In this document: positions 43,502-51,199 of the stretch, in pieces | Numbering within the stretch: position 1 is the stretch's first letter | How the letters are laid out: every line of letters begins with the position of its first letter | DNA from: JBFJKD01 sp041600415 | Lineage (GTDB): Bacteria > Pseudomonadota > Gammaproteobacteria > Pseudomonadales > Porticoccaceae | Direction of reading: 5' to 3' | NCBI GenBank assembly: GCA_041600415.1 | Contig: JBFIKF010000007.1 | Coordinates: 62,001 to 126,000 of the forward strand | Length of the DNA: 64,000 bases | The notes under the pieces: generated by a model | Seen by the model: the letters and a program-made list of their open reading frames with translations, nothing else | Told to the model about the DNA's origin: nothing | Database searches by the model: none | Made by a program: the position numbers and the translations under genes

Positions 43502-43852
43502 TCAGGCGTAATGATCGGTGACAAATTTTTGCCAGGCCCGCCACCGATCCGGGTGATATTTGTACTTGGGGTGATCATAGGCCGCGACGTAAAAAACCTT
43601 ACCGTTGCTGGCGCCCGCCACTGAGCCGATAAATGTCATTTCCTTTTCGTACATGGGCTTTTGTTCTGGTGGCACCTGTTTAGCTGTATCGGCTGACCAC
43701 AATCCGGCGCGGCGCATCTGGTCGATAATCGCTTGCGCATCGCCGTCGCTAAGGCCCCAGCCAGTGCACAAATACAGGCTGGCATTGGTGGCATCGCCGC
43801 CATCGAAATACAGATGAAAGTTTTTGATTAGTGCACTGCCCGATATCGCCAT
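43502..43852 (-). CDS. Hypothetical protein, no recognised family
   Basis: 116 residues from the ATG at 43852, chosen because GAGAAAGGAGGCTTT stands directly before it; a longer frame to 43918 includes that site. Soluble, no signal peptide, with aromatic-rich C terminus (YHPDRWRAWQKFVTDHYA) and the segment NASLYLCTGWGLSDGDAQAIID. I do not recognise a domain. It faces the AhpD-like gene tail-to-tail (21 bases) and lies downstream of the racemase gene on the same strand, possibly cotranscribed. Confidence 0.6.
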   Translation of the reverse strand: MAISGSALIKNFHLYFDGGDATNASLYLCTGWGLSDGDAQAIIDQMRRAGLWSADTAKQVPPEQKPMYEKEMTFIGSVAGASNGKVFYVAAYDHPKYKYHPDRWRAWQKFVTDHYA

Positions 43853-43944
43853 GGTAAAGCCTCCTTTCTCCGTTGTAAGCTCGATGCGTTGCAGGCGCGC
43901 ACGCGGTGCGGGCGCCAATCCAGTTACGGGTAATCTTACTGGTG

Positions 43945-45138
43945 CTAAGTATTTTGTGTGTAGCCCTCGGTGCCAATGGCCCGGCTATTATTCAGTTCGC
44001 TAATTTCCTCCTGACTGAAACCCCACTCGGCCAGCGCTTCGTCCGTATGTTCCCCAAACGCCGGGGGCGGACATTGAATGGCGCCGGGAGTCCCCTGAAA
44101 CGCGGGCGACGGCCCGGGTTGCCGCACATTATTGATCGTCTGAAACCCGTTGCGATCCACGTTGTGGGGGTAATTCATGGACTCCTCGAAGTCTAGTACA
44201 GGGGACACGCAGGCGTCGGTATTTTCAAAGATGTCGCTCCACTGCTGGCGGGTCTTACTGGCAAAAGCCGCACTGATCTGGCGTTGCATCTCGGGCCACA
44301 GGTTTTGGTCGCGATGATTCTTCCACTGGCTTGCATCAATGTCGAGCGTTGCCATGGCGATGTCGAAAAACTTGCGCTCAATGGCGCCTATGGCCATATA
44401 CAGGCCGTCGGAGGTTTTGTAGGTCCCGTAAAAAGGTGCACCTCCGTCCAGCATATTGGATTCCCGTTCCAGCACATAGGCGCCTTCCTGCAGCAGCCCA
44501 AACATGCCTGCTGCCAGATAGGCCGAGCCGTCGCACATCGCCGCGTCCACCACCTGACCGACGCCAGTGTTACGTGCGCAGATAATGGCCGCCAGGGTTC
44601 CGAACGCGGAGAACATGGCGCCGGCACCCATATCCGCCACCAGATTCAGCGGCGGCACAGGGCGCCCCTCTTTCGGGCCGATGGCGGCGAGTACGCCCGT
44701 GATGGAGAGGTAATTAATATCGTGTCCGGCGGATTTTGCGAGGCGACCGGTCTGGCCCCAGCCGGTGGTACGGGTCAATACCAGTTTGGGATTGCGGGCC
44801 AGCAGTACGTCCGGTCCGAGGCCCAGTTTTTCCAGGGTTCCGGGGCGGAAGGGGTCGAGCACGGCGTCGGCATTTCCCACCAGCTTTAATATGACGTTTT
44901 CCGCCGCTGGATGCTTCAGATCGATGGCTACGGATTTGCGCCCACGGCGCTGTATATCGTAATCCTGACCTCTGGGAACCCCGAGCCCCGACGGCGTGGG
45001 ACGATCGAGACGCAGCACCGTTGCCCCCGCATCCGACAATAGCATACTGCACAGGGGGCCCGGGCCAATGCCACCAAATTCAATGATTTTGAGCCCGCAT
45101 AGCGGGCCACTGGCCTGGAATGGTCGGTGGGTACTCAT
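43945..45138 (-). CDS. Alpha-methylacyl-CoA racemase (AMACR), CaiB/BaiF family
   Basis: 397 residues. The N-terminal LKIIEFGGIGPGPLCSMLLS, ATVLRLDRP, RGRKSVAIDLK, the catalytic His in AGHDINYLSITGVLAAIG, the catalytic Asp/Glu region NLVADMGAGAMF and GAPFYGTYKTSDG are AMACR signatures. The enzyme interconverts (2R)- and (2S)-2-methylacyl-CoAs, which is required because acyl-CoA dehydrogenases and oxidases accept only the 2S form. Its presence points to methyl-branched substrates such as isoprenoid acids or steroid side chains. Distinct from the Mct gene at 17957 although of the same fold. Confidence 0.9.
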   Translation of the reverse strand: MSTHRPFQASGPLCGLKIIEFGGIGPGPLCSMLLSDAGATVLRLDRPTPSGLGVPRGQDYDIQRRGRKSVAIDLKHPAAENVILKLVGNADAVLDPFRPGTLEKLGLGPDVLLARNPKLVLTRTTGWGQTGRLAKSAGHDINYLSITGVLAAIGPKEGRPVPPLNLVADMGAGAMFSAFGTLAAIICARNTGVGQVVDAAMCDGSAYLAAGMFGLLQEGAYVLERESNMLDGGAPFYGTYKTSDGLYMAIGAIERKFFDIAMATLDIDASQWKNHRDQNLWPEMQRQISAAFASKTRQQWSDIFENTDACVSPVLDFEESMNYPHNVDRNGFQTINNVRQPGPSPAFQGTPGAIQCPPPAFGEHTDEALAEWGFSQEEISELNNSRAIGTEGYTQNT

Positions 45139-45222
45139 GATTCATTCCTCGCAACGGTGGATCGCAATCTGTGCATTGGGGTTAAGGCTACGATCGCGCA
45201 GCTAAATATAGACAGTACCGGC

Positions 45223-45696
45223 TCAGGGCTGCGACGTATCTTTGCTCAGCACCAAAATCCCTTGCCACTCTCCGGCGCTGACTGGTTGGATGGACAGGCG
45301 ACTGTGCTTGACCAGGGTCATATTCGCCAGCGCCGCCTGATTTTTTATAGTTTGCAAGGTAACCAGGCACGGGAATTTTTCTAGCAAACGAATATCCACG
45401 CAAAACCATCGAGGGTTTTCCAGGCTCGCTTTGGCGTCGAAGTAGGGGCTATTCACATCAAACTGAGCGGGATCGGGGTAGCTCGATCTCACTACCCGCG
45501 CGATCCCGGCCACCCCCGCTGGTTTACAGCTCGAGTGATAGAGCAATATCTGGTCGCCAATCTGTACTTCGTCGCGCAGCAGATTGCGCGCCTGATAATT
45601 GCGAATTCCGTCCCAGCGCGTCACTCCCTCAGGCGCCGCCGCCAGGTCGTCGATGCTGTACTCGTTGGGTTCGGTCTTGAATAACCAGTGGCGCAT
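45223..45696 (-). CDS. EVE domain protein (thymocyte nuclear protein 1-like)
   Basis: 157 residues from the ATG at 45696 (MRHWLFKTEPNEYSIDDL is the standard start; the frame runs to 45747). The EVE fold is recognisable by KTEPNEYS, WDGIRNYQARN and LLYHSS. These domains bind modified bases in nucleic acids; stand-alone bacterial copies are common and their target is not established. The gene lies downstream of slyD with an 11-base perfect inverted repeat in the gap. Confidence 0.9.
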   Translation of the reverse strand: MRHWLFKTEPNEYSIDDLAAAPEGVTRWDGIRNYQARNLLRDEVQIGDQILLYHSSCKPAGVAGIARVVRSSYPDPAQFDVNSPYFDAKASLENPRWFCVDIRLLEKFPCLVTLQTIKNQAALANMTLVKHSRLSIQPVSAGEWQGILVLSKDTSQP

Positions 45697-45722
45697 ATTA
45701 TGTTGTGAAATCCGCGTATTTT

Positions 45723-45756
45723 GCGGGTCGCGTCGTGTCTGTTGCACGCGACCCGC
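45723..45756 (-). repeat. Perfect 11-base inverted repeat between slyD and the EVE gene
   Basis: GCGGGTCGCGT (45723-45733) and ACGCGACCCGC (45746-45756), a 12-base loop. It starts 7 bases after the slyD stop codon on the minus strand, but no T-tract follows. A hairpin terminator or mRNA-processing structure between the two genes is likely. Confidence 0.5.
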
Positions 45757-45762
45757 CTTTAC

Positions 45763-46245
45763 TCAGTGCTGATGCCCGCCGGGGCCATGTACATGGCCGT
45801 GTTGTAGTTCTTCTTCGGTGGCTTCGCGTACCGCTTCCACCGACACATCGAAATTCAGCGTTTCGCCCGCCAGGGGATGATTGCCGTCGACTGTCACCTG
45901 GTCGTCATCCAGGTCCGTGACCACCACGGTCAGCGGGCCACGTTCGGTCTGAGCGCTAAAGCGCATGCCAATTTCGATAACCGTGTCCTCGGCAAAGGCG
46001 TCGCGGGGTACTTTCTGGACCATCTCTTCGATGATTTCACCGTAACCGTCCTGGGGTTCGATACGAGCGGTAATCTTGTCTCCGACCTTTTTGTCGGTCA
46101 GCGCCCGCTCCAGGCCGGGGATAATGTTGCCTGCCCCATAGAGAAAGGTTAGCGGTTGTTGATCCGCGGATGAATCCAGTACGGTGCCTTCATCATCGGT
46201 TAACGTATAGTGTATAGCGACCACTGCATTGGACTTAATCAGCAT
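45763..46245 (-). CDS. slyD: FKBP-type peptidyl-prolyl isomerase, SlyD-like
   Basis: 160 residues from the ATG at 46245. FKBP core with the inserted IF chaperone flap: VVAIHYTLTDDEGTVLDSS, FLYGAGNIIPGLERAL, YGEIIEEMVQKVPRDAF, then NHPLAGETLNFDV. The C terminus is histidine-rich (GHVHGPGGHQH), a shorter version of the metal-binding tail of SlyD. Cytoplasmic prolyl isomerase and holdase, with a role in nickel metallochaperoning in E. coli. Located between the envelope operon and the EVE gene; may be partly cotranscribed with the former. Confidence 0.9.
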   Translation of the reverse strand: MLIKSNAVVAIHYTLTDDEGTVLDSSADQQPLTFLYGAGNIIPGLERALTDKKVGDKITARIEPQDGYGEIIEEMVQKVPRDAFAEDTVIEIGMRFSAQTERGPLTVVVTDLDDDQVTVDGNHPLAGETLNFDVSVEAVREATEEELQHGHVHGPGGHQH

Positions 46246-46313
46246 AGTGGCAATCTCCCGGTTTTGATAAGGCCGCACATTATGGGTGATGCACAGCGGG
46301 GTCTCAAGGCGGG

Positions 46314-47750
46314 CTAGCGGATGATCTTGATCCATGTCCCGGCCCGGGGCTCACCCACCGGGTAGTCATTGTTGATCAGGCGCAGATCGTCCTCGCCGTT
46401 TTTACCGAGATGAAGACGGCGTGCGAGCTCGGCGTAGGTGGCTCCGGGTAGTGCTTTGACGTAGTGAATCCTGCGCGGCTCCTGCGCCGCCAGGGCGCGG
46501 CGGGACAGGGGGCGAAACGATTGCACGATGCCCATATAGATCTTGTCATCAGCCTCGCTGAGCGTCCGGTTGTGCGCGCCGTCAGCGCGGGCAACACCGC
46601 TGAAAATAAATGCTTTGCGCCCGTAGTACAGCACCGCGAGACGTTGTTCCGGCGCGTTACTGTGCGCCGCTACCAGGCCGCGGTGGCCGGGCATGCGCGC
46701 CTGTACAAACGGCTGAGATTTTTTGAGCAGGGGAATGCCCAGGGTATGTTTGATAAATTGCTGCGGGCTCTGGGTGGTGCGCGGTTTAATGTGTAGCGTC
46801 AACGTCAACTCCTGATCCGCTGACTGCCCGCGAATTTCGTTGCCGTTCTCTACAAATTGCCAACCGGCCGGGTAGTCAAACTGAAAGCCATAGCGTGAAT
46901 GATAAAAGCGATTTTCGACCGGCGCGACCGGTTGCAAATTTTGCCCCCAGACCAGTCCTTCGCTAGCGATGCGAAATTCGTTGATATTGCTCTCGCCACC
47001 CGCAGACGTGGTATTTCTATGCGCATTATTAATGATTTCCAGCAGGCGTTTGTCGTTGCGCGGATGCGTGGCAAACAGTCCGTGGTAGGTGGTTGGTTTG
47101 GTGCCGGCATCGCGGGCACGTTTTTTTGCCACGCGCTCATGATCTTTAAGCAGGGCAATCACCTCAATCATCGCCTCGGTGTCGTAGCCGGCGCGGGCGA
47201 GGAATTGCGCGCCGAGGCCATCGGCTTCAAGTTCCATATCGCGGCCGTAGCCCCGCACTGTCGCTGCGCCCCACATGGCCGACGCTTCGCCCACCTCGTA
47301 ACTTTGCGTGAGAATGGCAAGCAGTCCCGCCACCACATTGCTGCCGGTCTGTGCCCGTTTCTGGCGCGCCGCATGGCGTGCGGTGACGTGGGCAATTTCG
47401 TGGGCGAGTACGGCGGCCAGCTGGGCCTCGGAGTTCATGTAGGTCAGCAGGCCGCGGTGAATATAGATATAGCCCCCAGGGGTGGCGAACGCGTTGATGT
47501 CGGGGTTGTCGATTACCGTGAAGGTGTAGGCCAGGTCTGGTCGGTCGGAATGCTTTGCTACCCGCTGGCCGACGTCGTTGACATAGGAGGTTAATTTTTG
47601 ATCGCCGTAAACTGGCATCTCGGCCAGGATTTTGTCGTACATTTCCTTGCCGATTTCCGCTTCCTTCTTTTCCGACAACAGCAGCGCGCCATGACCGTCG
47701 GCGATCCAGGTACAGCACAGCAACACCACAAGGGAAAGTAAGTTTTTCAT
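46314..47750 (-). CDS. Periplasmic M48 metalloprotease, BepA/YfgC-like
   Basis: 478 residues from the ATG at 47750, four bases after the upstream lipoprotein stop; a longer frame overlaps that gene. N-terminal signal peptide (about 1-20), zinc site HEIAH at residues 117-121, third ligand in MELEADGLGAQFLARAGY. About 200 residues of C-terminal sequence end in a LysM-like TYAELARRLHLGKNGEDDLRLIN. BepA/LoiP-type proteases process or degrade outer-membrane proteins during assembly. This is the last gene of the envelope operon and probably acts on its secreted components. Confidence 0.9.
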   Translation of the reverse strand: MKNLLSLVVLLCCTWIADGHGALLLSEKKEAEIGKEMYDKILAEMPVYGDQKLTSYVNDVGQRVAKHSDRPDLAYTFTVIDNPDINAFATPGGYIYIHRGLLTYMNSEAQLAAVLAHEIAHVTARHAARQKRAQTGSNVVAGLLAILTQSYEVGEASAMWGAATVRGYGRDMELEADGLGAQFLARAGYDTEAMIEVIALLKDHERVAKKRARDAGTKPTTYHGLFATHPRNDKRLLEIINNAHRNTTSAGGESNINEFRIASEGLVWGQNLQPVAPVENRFYHSRYGFQFDYPAGWQFVENGNEIRGQSADQELTLTLHIKPRTTQSPQQFIKHTLGIPLLKKSQPFVQARMPGHRGLVAAHSNAPEQRLAVLYYGRKAFIFSGVARADGAHNRTLSEADDKIYMGIVQSFRPLSRRALAAQEPRRIHYVKALPGATYAELARRLHLGKNGEDDLRLINNDYPVGEPRAGTWIKIIR

Positions 47751-47754
47751 GGCA

Positions 47755-48432
47755 TTATCGAGTTGGGAGCGTTTTTTCATTGGTAAAAAACGAACGCAGT
47801 TGGCGGCCGATACCGTCACAGGCTTCACTTTTGACCTGGGCAATAATTGGAATCGGCGCGCCCAGGGCAAACAGGTAGGACGTGCCTTTGGCGTCGACTT
47901 TGACCCGTCCGCTTTCACTGAAGGTGTCGACATCCCAGATAATGGCTTCGTAGTTGGCATTTTTGTCCCAGGTGGCGTACCCGAAACAACCGCCGCCACC
48001 GGGTCCAACACCACAGGCCAGGGAGCCTTCCCGGTCGGTGGTTTCGGTACTGCCATCTACCCAGATCATGTAGCGAACTCCCTGGGAGCGCATACGCTCA
48101 GCCAGCAGGGGCTCGTTCAGCATGGCCTGCAGACGGTTCAACGTCAGCGGTGCCGTGCGCGGTTCAAACCAGGGATAGAGGGAATCTATAAACGATTGCT
48201 CCGATACCACCGCCACTGCCGCGGCGCTGCCGAGCTTGTCGCCGATGCAATCGATAAAATCCGGCTCGGTCTCGTACTTGCCCTCGTGGCGACGGCCGAG
48301 CACCACCACACGCTCTGCTTTATTCAAGGTTAGCTGGGTGTTGTTTTCCCGGTATTCGTCCACGGTGGTACTGGTGCAGGCGCTCAGTGAGATTGCGAGG
48401 GCGACGAGCAGCGGTGCAAGGCCTGGCTTCAT
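47755..48432 (-). CDS. Lipoprotein of the envelope operon, unknown function
   Basis: 225 residues. Lipobox LSAC (residues 16-19) after a 15-residue signal. A Rossmann-like strand pattern (AERVVVLGRR) and a sub-domain with GVGPGGGGCFGYATWDKNANYEA follow. No catalytic motif identified. The ATG overlaps the upstream lipoprotein stop by four bases (ATGA), and the M48 gene begins four bases after its own stop. Probably an outer-membrane-anchored accessory protein. The distribution of Gly and Cys between residues ~140 and 155 is unusual. Confidence 0.8.
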   Translation of the reverse strand: MKPGLAPLLVALAISLSACTSTTVDEYRENNTQLTLNKAERVVVLGRRHEGKYETEPDFIDCIGDKLGSAAAVAVVSEQSFIDSLYPWFEPRTAPLTLNRLQAMLNEPLLAERMRSQGVRYMIWVDGSTETTDREGSLACGVGPGGGGCFGYATWDKNANYEAIIWDVDTFSESGRVKVDAKGTSYLFALGAPIPIIAQVKSEACDGIGRQLRSFFTNEKTLPTR

Positions 48433-49052
48433 GGTGCACGCTCCTGTGAGAGCCTGGGTTGGGTGCGTCTGGTCGCCAGCCAGTCCCTGATTTCGGGTAC
48501 CCGTGCAAAACCGGTAACCAGGTTCGCGCCGGCGTCGCGCAGTGCGACGATCGCAGCCTGGTTGAGGGCCTCGGAATCTGACTTGAGAAAACGGGTGGGA
48601 GTTTTGCCGTAGGCGGGCATGATCCAGTCGGCGATGGGCTGGCCGTTGGCATCAAACACGCGAACATTGTATTTGATCCACACCTCAAAAATATTCAGCT
48701 GTGTTTCACTCGGCATTGCCACCTGAACCTCCTCGACTACCGGCATAATGATCAGATCGGTGGCGGCGGACGCGGGTTTTTGATCGAGTGTGGCAATTTC
48801 TTTAAACAGGCTACGGGCGACGGTGGTAAACAGGGCCATCTGGGTGGTGCCCACGGCGATACTGACTTCCCGCGTGCCTTCATTACGAAAAATGTACTCG
48901 CGAAACGGTTGCTCAAATACCAGCGTGGCACTGACCGGCAACGGACGGGTGAGGGCAGGGGGAAAAGAGCCTTCCACCACCACTTCCGTGGCACACCCCG
49001 ACAACACGACAGTAGCCAGCAGTGCGAGGGAGCGAATTGGGCCTGACAGCAT
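48429..49052 (-). CDS. Lipoprotein of the envelope operon, unknown function
   Basis: 207 residues with a clear lipoprotein signal (LLATVVLSGC). The rest has alternating strands (ATLVFEQPFREYIFRNEG, ALFTTVARSLFKEIATLD, VWIKYNVRVFDANGQPI), resembling a small alpha/beta lipoprotein of the LptE/YajG or transport-auxiliary kind. That resemblance is only by eye. It lies 18 bases after the VWA gene and overlaps the next lipoprotein by four bases, so coupling within the operon is likely. Confidence 0.75.
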   Translation of the reverse strand: MLSGPIRSLALLATVVLSGCATEVVVEGSFPPALTRPLPVSATLVFEQPFREYIFRNEGTREVSIAVGTTQMALFTTVARSLFKEIATLDQKPASAATDLIIMPVVEEVQVAMPSETQLNIFEVWIKYNVRVFDANGQPIADWIMPAYGKTPTRFLKSDSEALNQAAIVALRDAGANLVTGFARVPEIRDWLATRRTQPRLSQERAP

Positions 49053-49070
49053 AGTATTCCCGTCCTTTGA

Positions 49071-50060
49071 CTAGTTGAGGCCGTTGAGTCCCACAAAGGT
49101 TCCGCCGTTGCGATAACTCAGTTCGCGCATCAGCGCGGCAAAGCGGCCAGCAGTTTGCGCACGCCCTCCGGGCGCCAGAAAGTGTACCGGAAAGCCCACC
49201 GTGTGAATGCGCACCAGACGTTCACCCTGGCGCCGCTCCCGGTTCATCCTGTCGACCGTGGTCAGTACATTTCTGATGGAGCCGCCGGTAAAGTCGTCGC
49301 CAAAAACGTACAGGCTGATTTTTTTGTCTGGTGCATAGAACGCGCGAATAGCGCGCTCTATGCCCTCCACCGGGCTGGAATTGCTGAACGGCGTCCAGCT
49401 CGCGAGCCGTTGAATAATGGCCTTGCGCCGCCCCGGCGTGTCGGGAATCCATTTGCCCCGATACCCGGAAAACATGTAGTCACCCATGTCGTTCATGATT
49501 TGCAGACCTTTTACCCGGGGATAAATATCCAGCACGTTAATCATCTCCTTGCGCACCCGCGGCCAGGCATAGTTGTACATACTGCCCGACGTGTCGATGA
49601 TAAAGATGATGTATTCGCTGTCCACCGGGATCCCGCCCACCAGCTGGTTCTCGCTGCGGGTGTCGCCCAACAGGCGTTGCATTTCTTCGCTCAGAATTTG
49701 CAACGCCAGGGTCAGCTCGTCGCGTTCAGTGGTGTCGACGTCGGCAACCGCGTCCTGCTGACGTTCCAGACTGGCCAGTCGTTCCCGCAGACGGGCGATA
49801 TTGTCCCGCAGGTCAGATAATTGTTCCTGTTTGCTGATCAACTCCAGGTTCAATATTCGCGCGTCGGCGCGCAGCTCAAACAGCTGCGCCTGTAACGCGG
49901 CGACATTGTCGCTGGTCGACGGGGCTTGCGGTGGGGCTGGCGTGTCGACAATGCGCGCGATAATCAGCAACAGCACGATAGCGCCGAACCCGCAGCTGAT
50001 CACGTCGAGAAACGAAATACTGACTTCCTCGAGAAAGCGGCGTTTACGTCGCATCACCAT
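49071..50060 (-). CDS. ExbD/TolR-like single-span protein with von Willebrand A domain (VWA 1)
   Basis: 329 residues. Residues ~12-35 form one transmembrane helix with SFLDVISCGFGAIVLLLII, in which the Asp of FLD is in the position of the proton-carrying Asp of ExbD/TolR/MotB. A coiled-coil-rich stretch (~50-120) follows, and then a VWA domain with MIDAS DTSGSM at about residue 150 and an extended C-terminal region. No further membrane span. It is therefore anchored in the inner membrane with the VWA domain in the periplasm. Neighbours: VWA 2 upstream and an ExbB-like channel two genes further up. An ATG at residue 3 is an alternative start. Confidence 0.85.
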   Translation of the reverse strand: MVMRRKRRFLEEVSISFLDVISCGFGAIVLLLIIARIVDTPAPPQAPSTSDNVAALQAQLFELRADARILNLELISKQEQLSDLRDNIARLRERLASLERQQDAVADVDTTERDELTLALQILSEEMQRLLGDTRSENQLVGGIPVDSEYIIFIIDTSGSMYNYAWPRVRKEMINVLDIYPRVKGLQIMNDMGDYMFSGYRGKWIPDTPGRRKAIIQRLASWTPFSNSSPVEGIERAIRAFYAPDKKISLYVFGDDFTGGSIRNVLTTVDRMNRERRQGERLVRIHTVGFPVHFLAPGGRAQTAGRFAALMRELSYRNGGTFVGLNGLN

Positions 50061-50130
50061 ACCCAGTGCACAGCATAACTAATCATTCCGCGAAGGCATT
50101 GCACAGTTAGCGCTCGCCATTGGTGCCGCA

Positions 50131-51198
50131 TCACGGCCAGTCACTTGCGGGGCTTAAAAAAGCCCCTTTACTGACCAGGCTCAACTGCCAGAATAGCGCC
50201 GCCGCATCCGGGTCACCCTCCATGGGAAACAACACAATATTAACCGGAATCCCTGCGGGCAGTCGTTGCGCCGCTTCGCTAAATAATTTAATCCGCTCCT
50301 TGCCGGACACCGTCGTGCCGCGGGGCGGTTTCTGCCCCTGGGTGGGCAGCCCATCGGTAATTAAAAAAATGTTGTCCGCGCGGGGTGTCAGGGCGTTCAC
50401 CACATTAATTGCGTTAATCAGGCTGGTGCCATCGCGGGGAATCTGCTGTTTGAGTGCACGCATAGCGGCGTCGAGGGCGGCGCTGTCGTTCGCGTTTTGC
50501 CAGCGTCCGTTGCTGGTGGGATTGAGCGCCGTTGCGACGGTATTAAAGGTATATATCTGGTATTGACTGTCGCGGGGTATCTGCGCCACCAACCACTCGA
50601 CGGTACGCACGGCACGTCGCCATTTTGCGGAATTGCGTTGCACGTTGGCGCTCATATTCCGTAGCCGCAGAATGTTGATAATACTGTCGTCGAGCATGCT
50701 CGCTGAGTTGTCCACCAGGATCAGAATGCGCCGCCCACCGAGCTTCAGTCCAGTCAGATACTGTCGATCGCCGTCGCCGACAAAGCGGCGCAGATCTTTG
50801 TCGCGTCCCGTTTCCCGTAACTCAGACGTTTTTTTTTCCAGTTCCCGGACCTTCTTGCGCAACAGGGGAATATCTTCCTGGGCGTCGCTTTGTAGACTGC
50901 GTTCGCGTTTTTTTTCTGTAATTGTCGTTTGTACGCGATCCGCCAGACCCCGCGCCTCGACCGTCTGTTGCTCAATATCCGCCAGGCTGTTGCGCAGTTG
51001 CACGACTTCCTGCTCGCCCTGGCGCAGGTCCTGGTGCAGTAATTTGATTTCCGTACCGAAGCGCGGATCGTCGGTGGCGGCGTCCATAGCGCCGTGTTTA
51101 AGAATCAGGAACAGCAGTGTGACAGCGCCGAATCCGCAGGCCATGATGTCGAGAAACGACAGACTGAACGTGCTGATCCGCCGTTGCTGTCGTCTCAC
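50131..51198 (-). CDS. ExbD/TolR-like single-span protein with von Willebrand A domain (VWA 2)
   Basis: 355 residues from a GTG at 51198. A transmembrane helix near the N terminus carries SFLDIMACGFGAVTLLFLI, nearly the same motif as in VWA 1, so the two are paralogous stator-arm proteins. A long coiled coil (residues ~50-140) follows and then a VWA domain with MIDAS DNSASM. The periplasmic topology inferred from the FLD motif is the same. It starts right after the actin-like gene's stop (2 bases apart). Probably dimerises with VWA 1. Confidence 0.85.
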   Translation of the reverse strand: MRRQQRRISTFSLSFLDIMACGFGAVTLLFLILKHGAMDAATDDPRFGTEIKLLHQDLRQGEQEVVQLRNSLADIEQQTVEARGLADRVQTTITEKKRERSLQSDAQEDIPLLRKKVRELEKKTSELRETGRDKDLRRFVGDGDRQYLTGLKLGGRRILILVDNSASMLDDSIINILRLRNMSANVQRNSAKWRRAVRTVEWLVAQIPRDSQYQIYTFNTVATALNPTSNGRWQNANDSAALDAAMRALKQQIPRDGTSLINAINVVNALTPRADNIFLITDGLPTQGQKPPRGTTVSGKERIKLFSEAAQRLPAGIPVNIVLFPMEGDPDAAALFWQLSLVSKGAFLSPASDWP

Positions 51199-51199
51199 G

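Noticed and set aside
49155..49820. Plus-strand open frame of 221 codons opposite the first VWA gene
   Set aside because: Antisense shadow; the minus-strand gene has a MIDAS motif and operon context.
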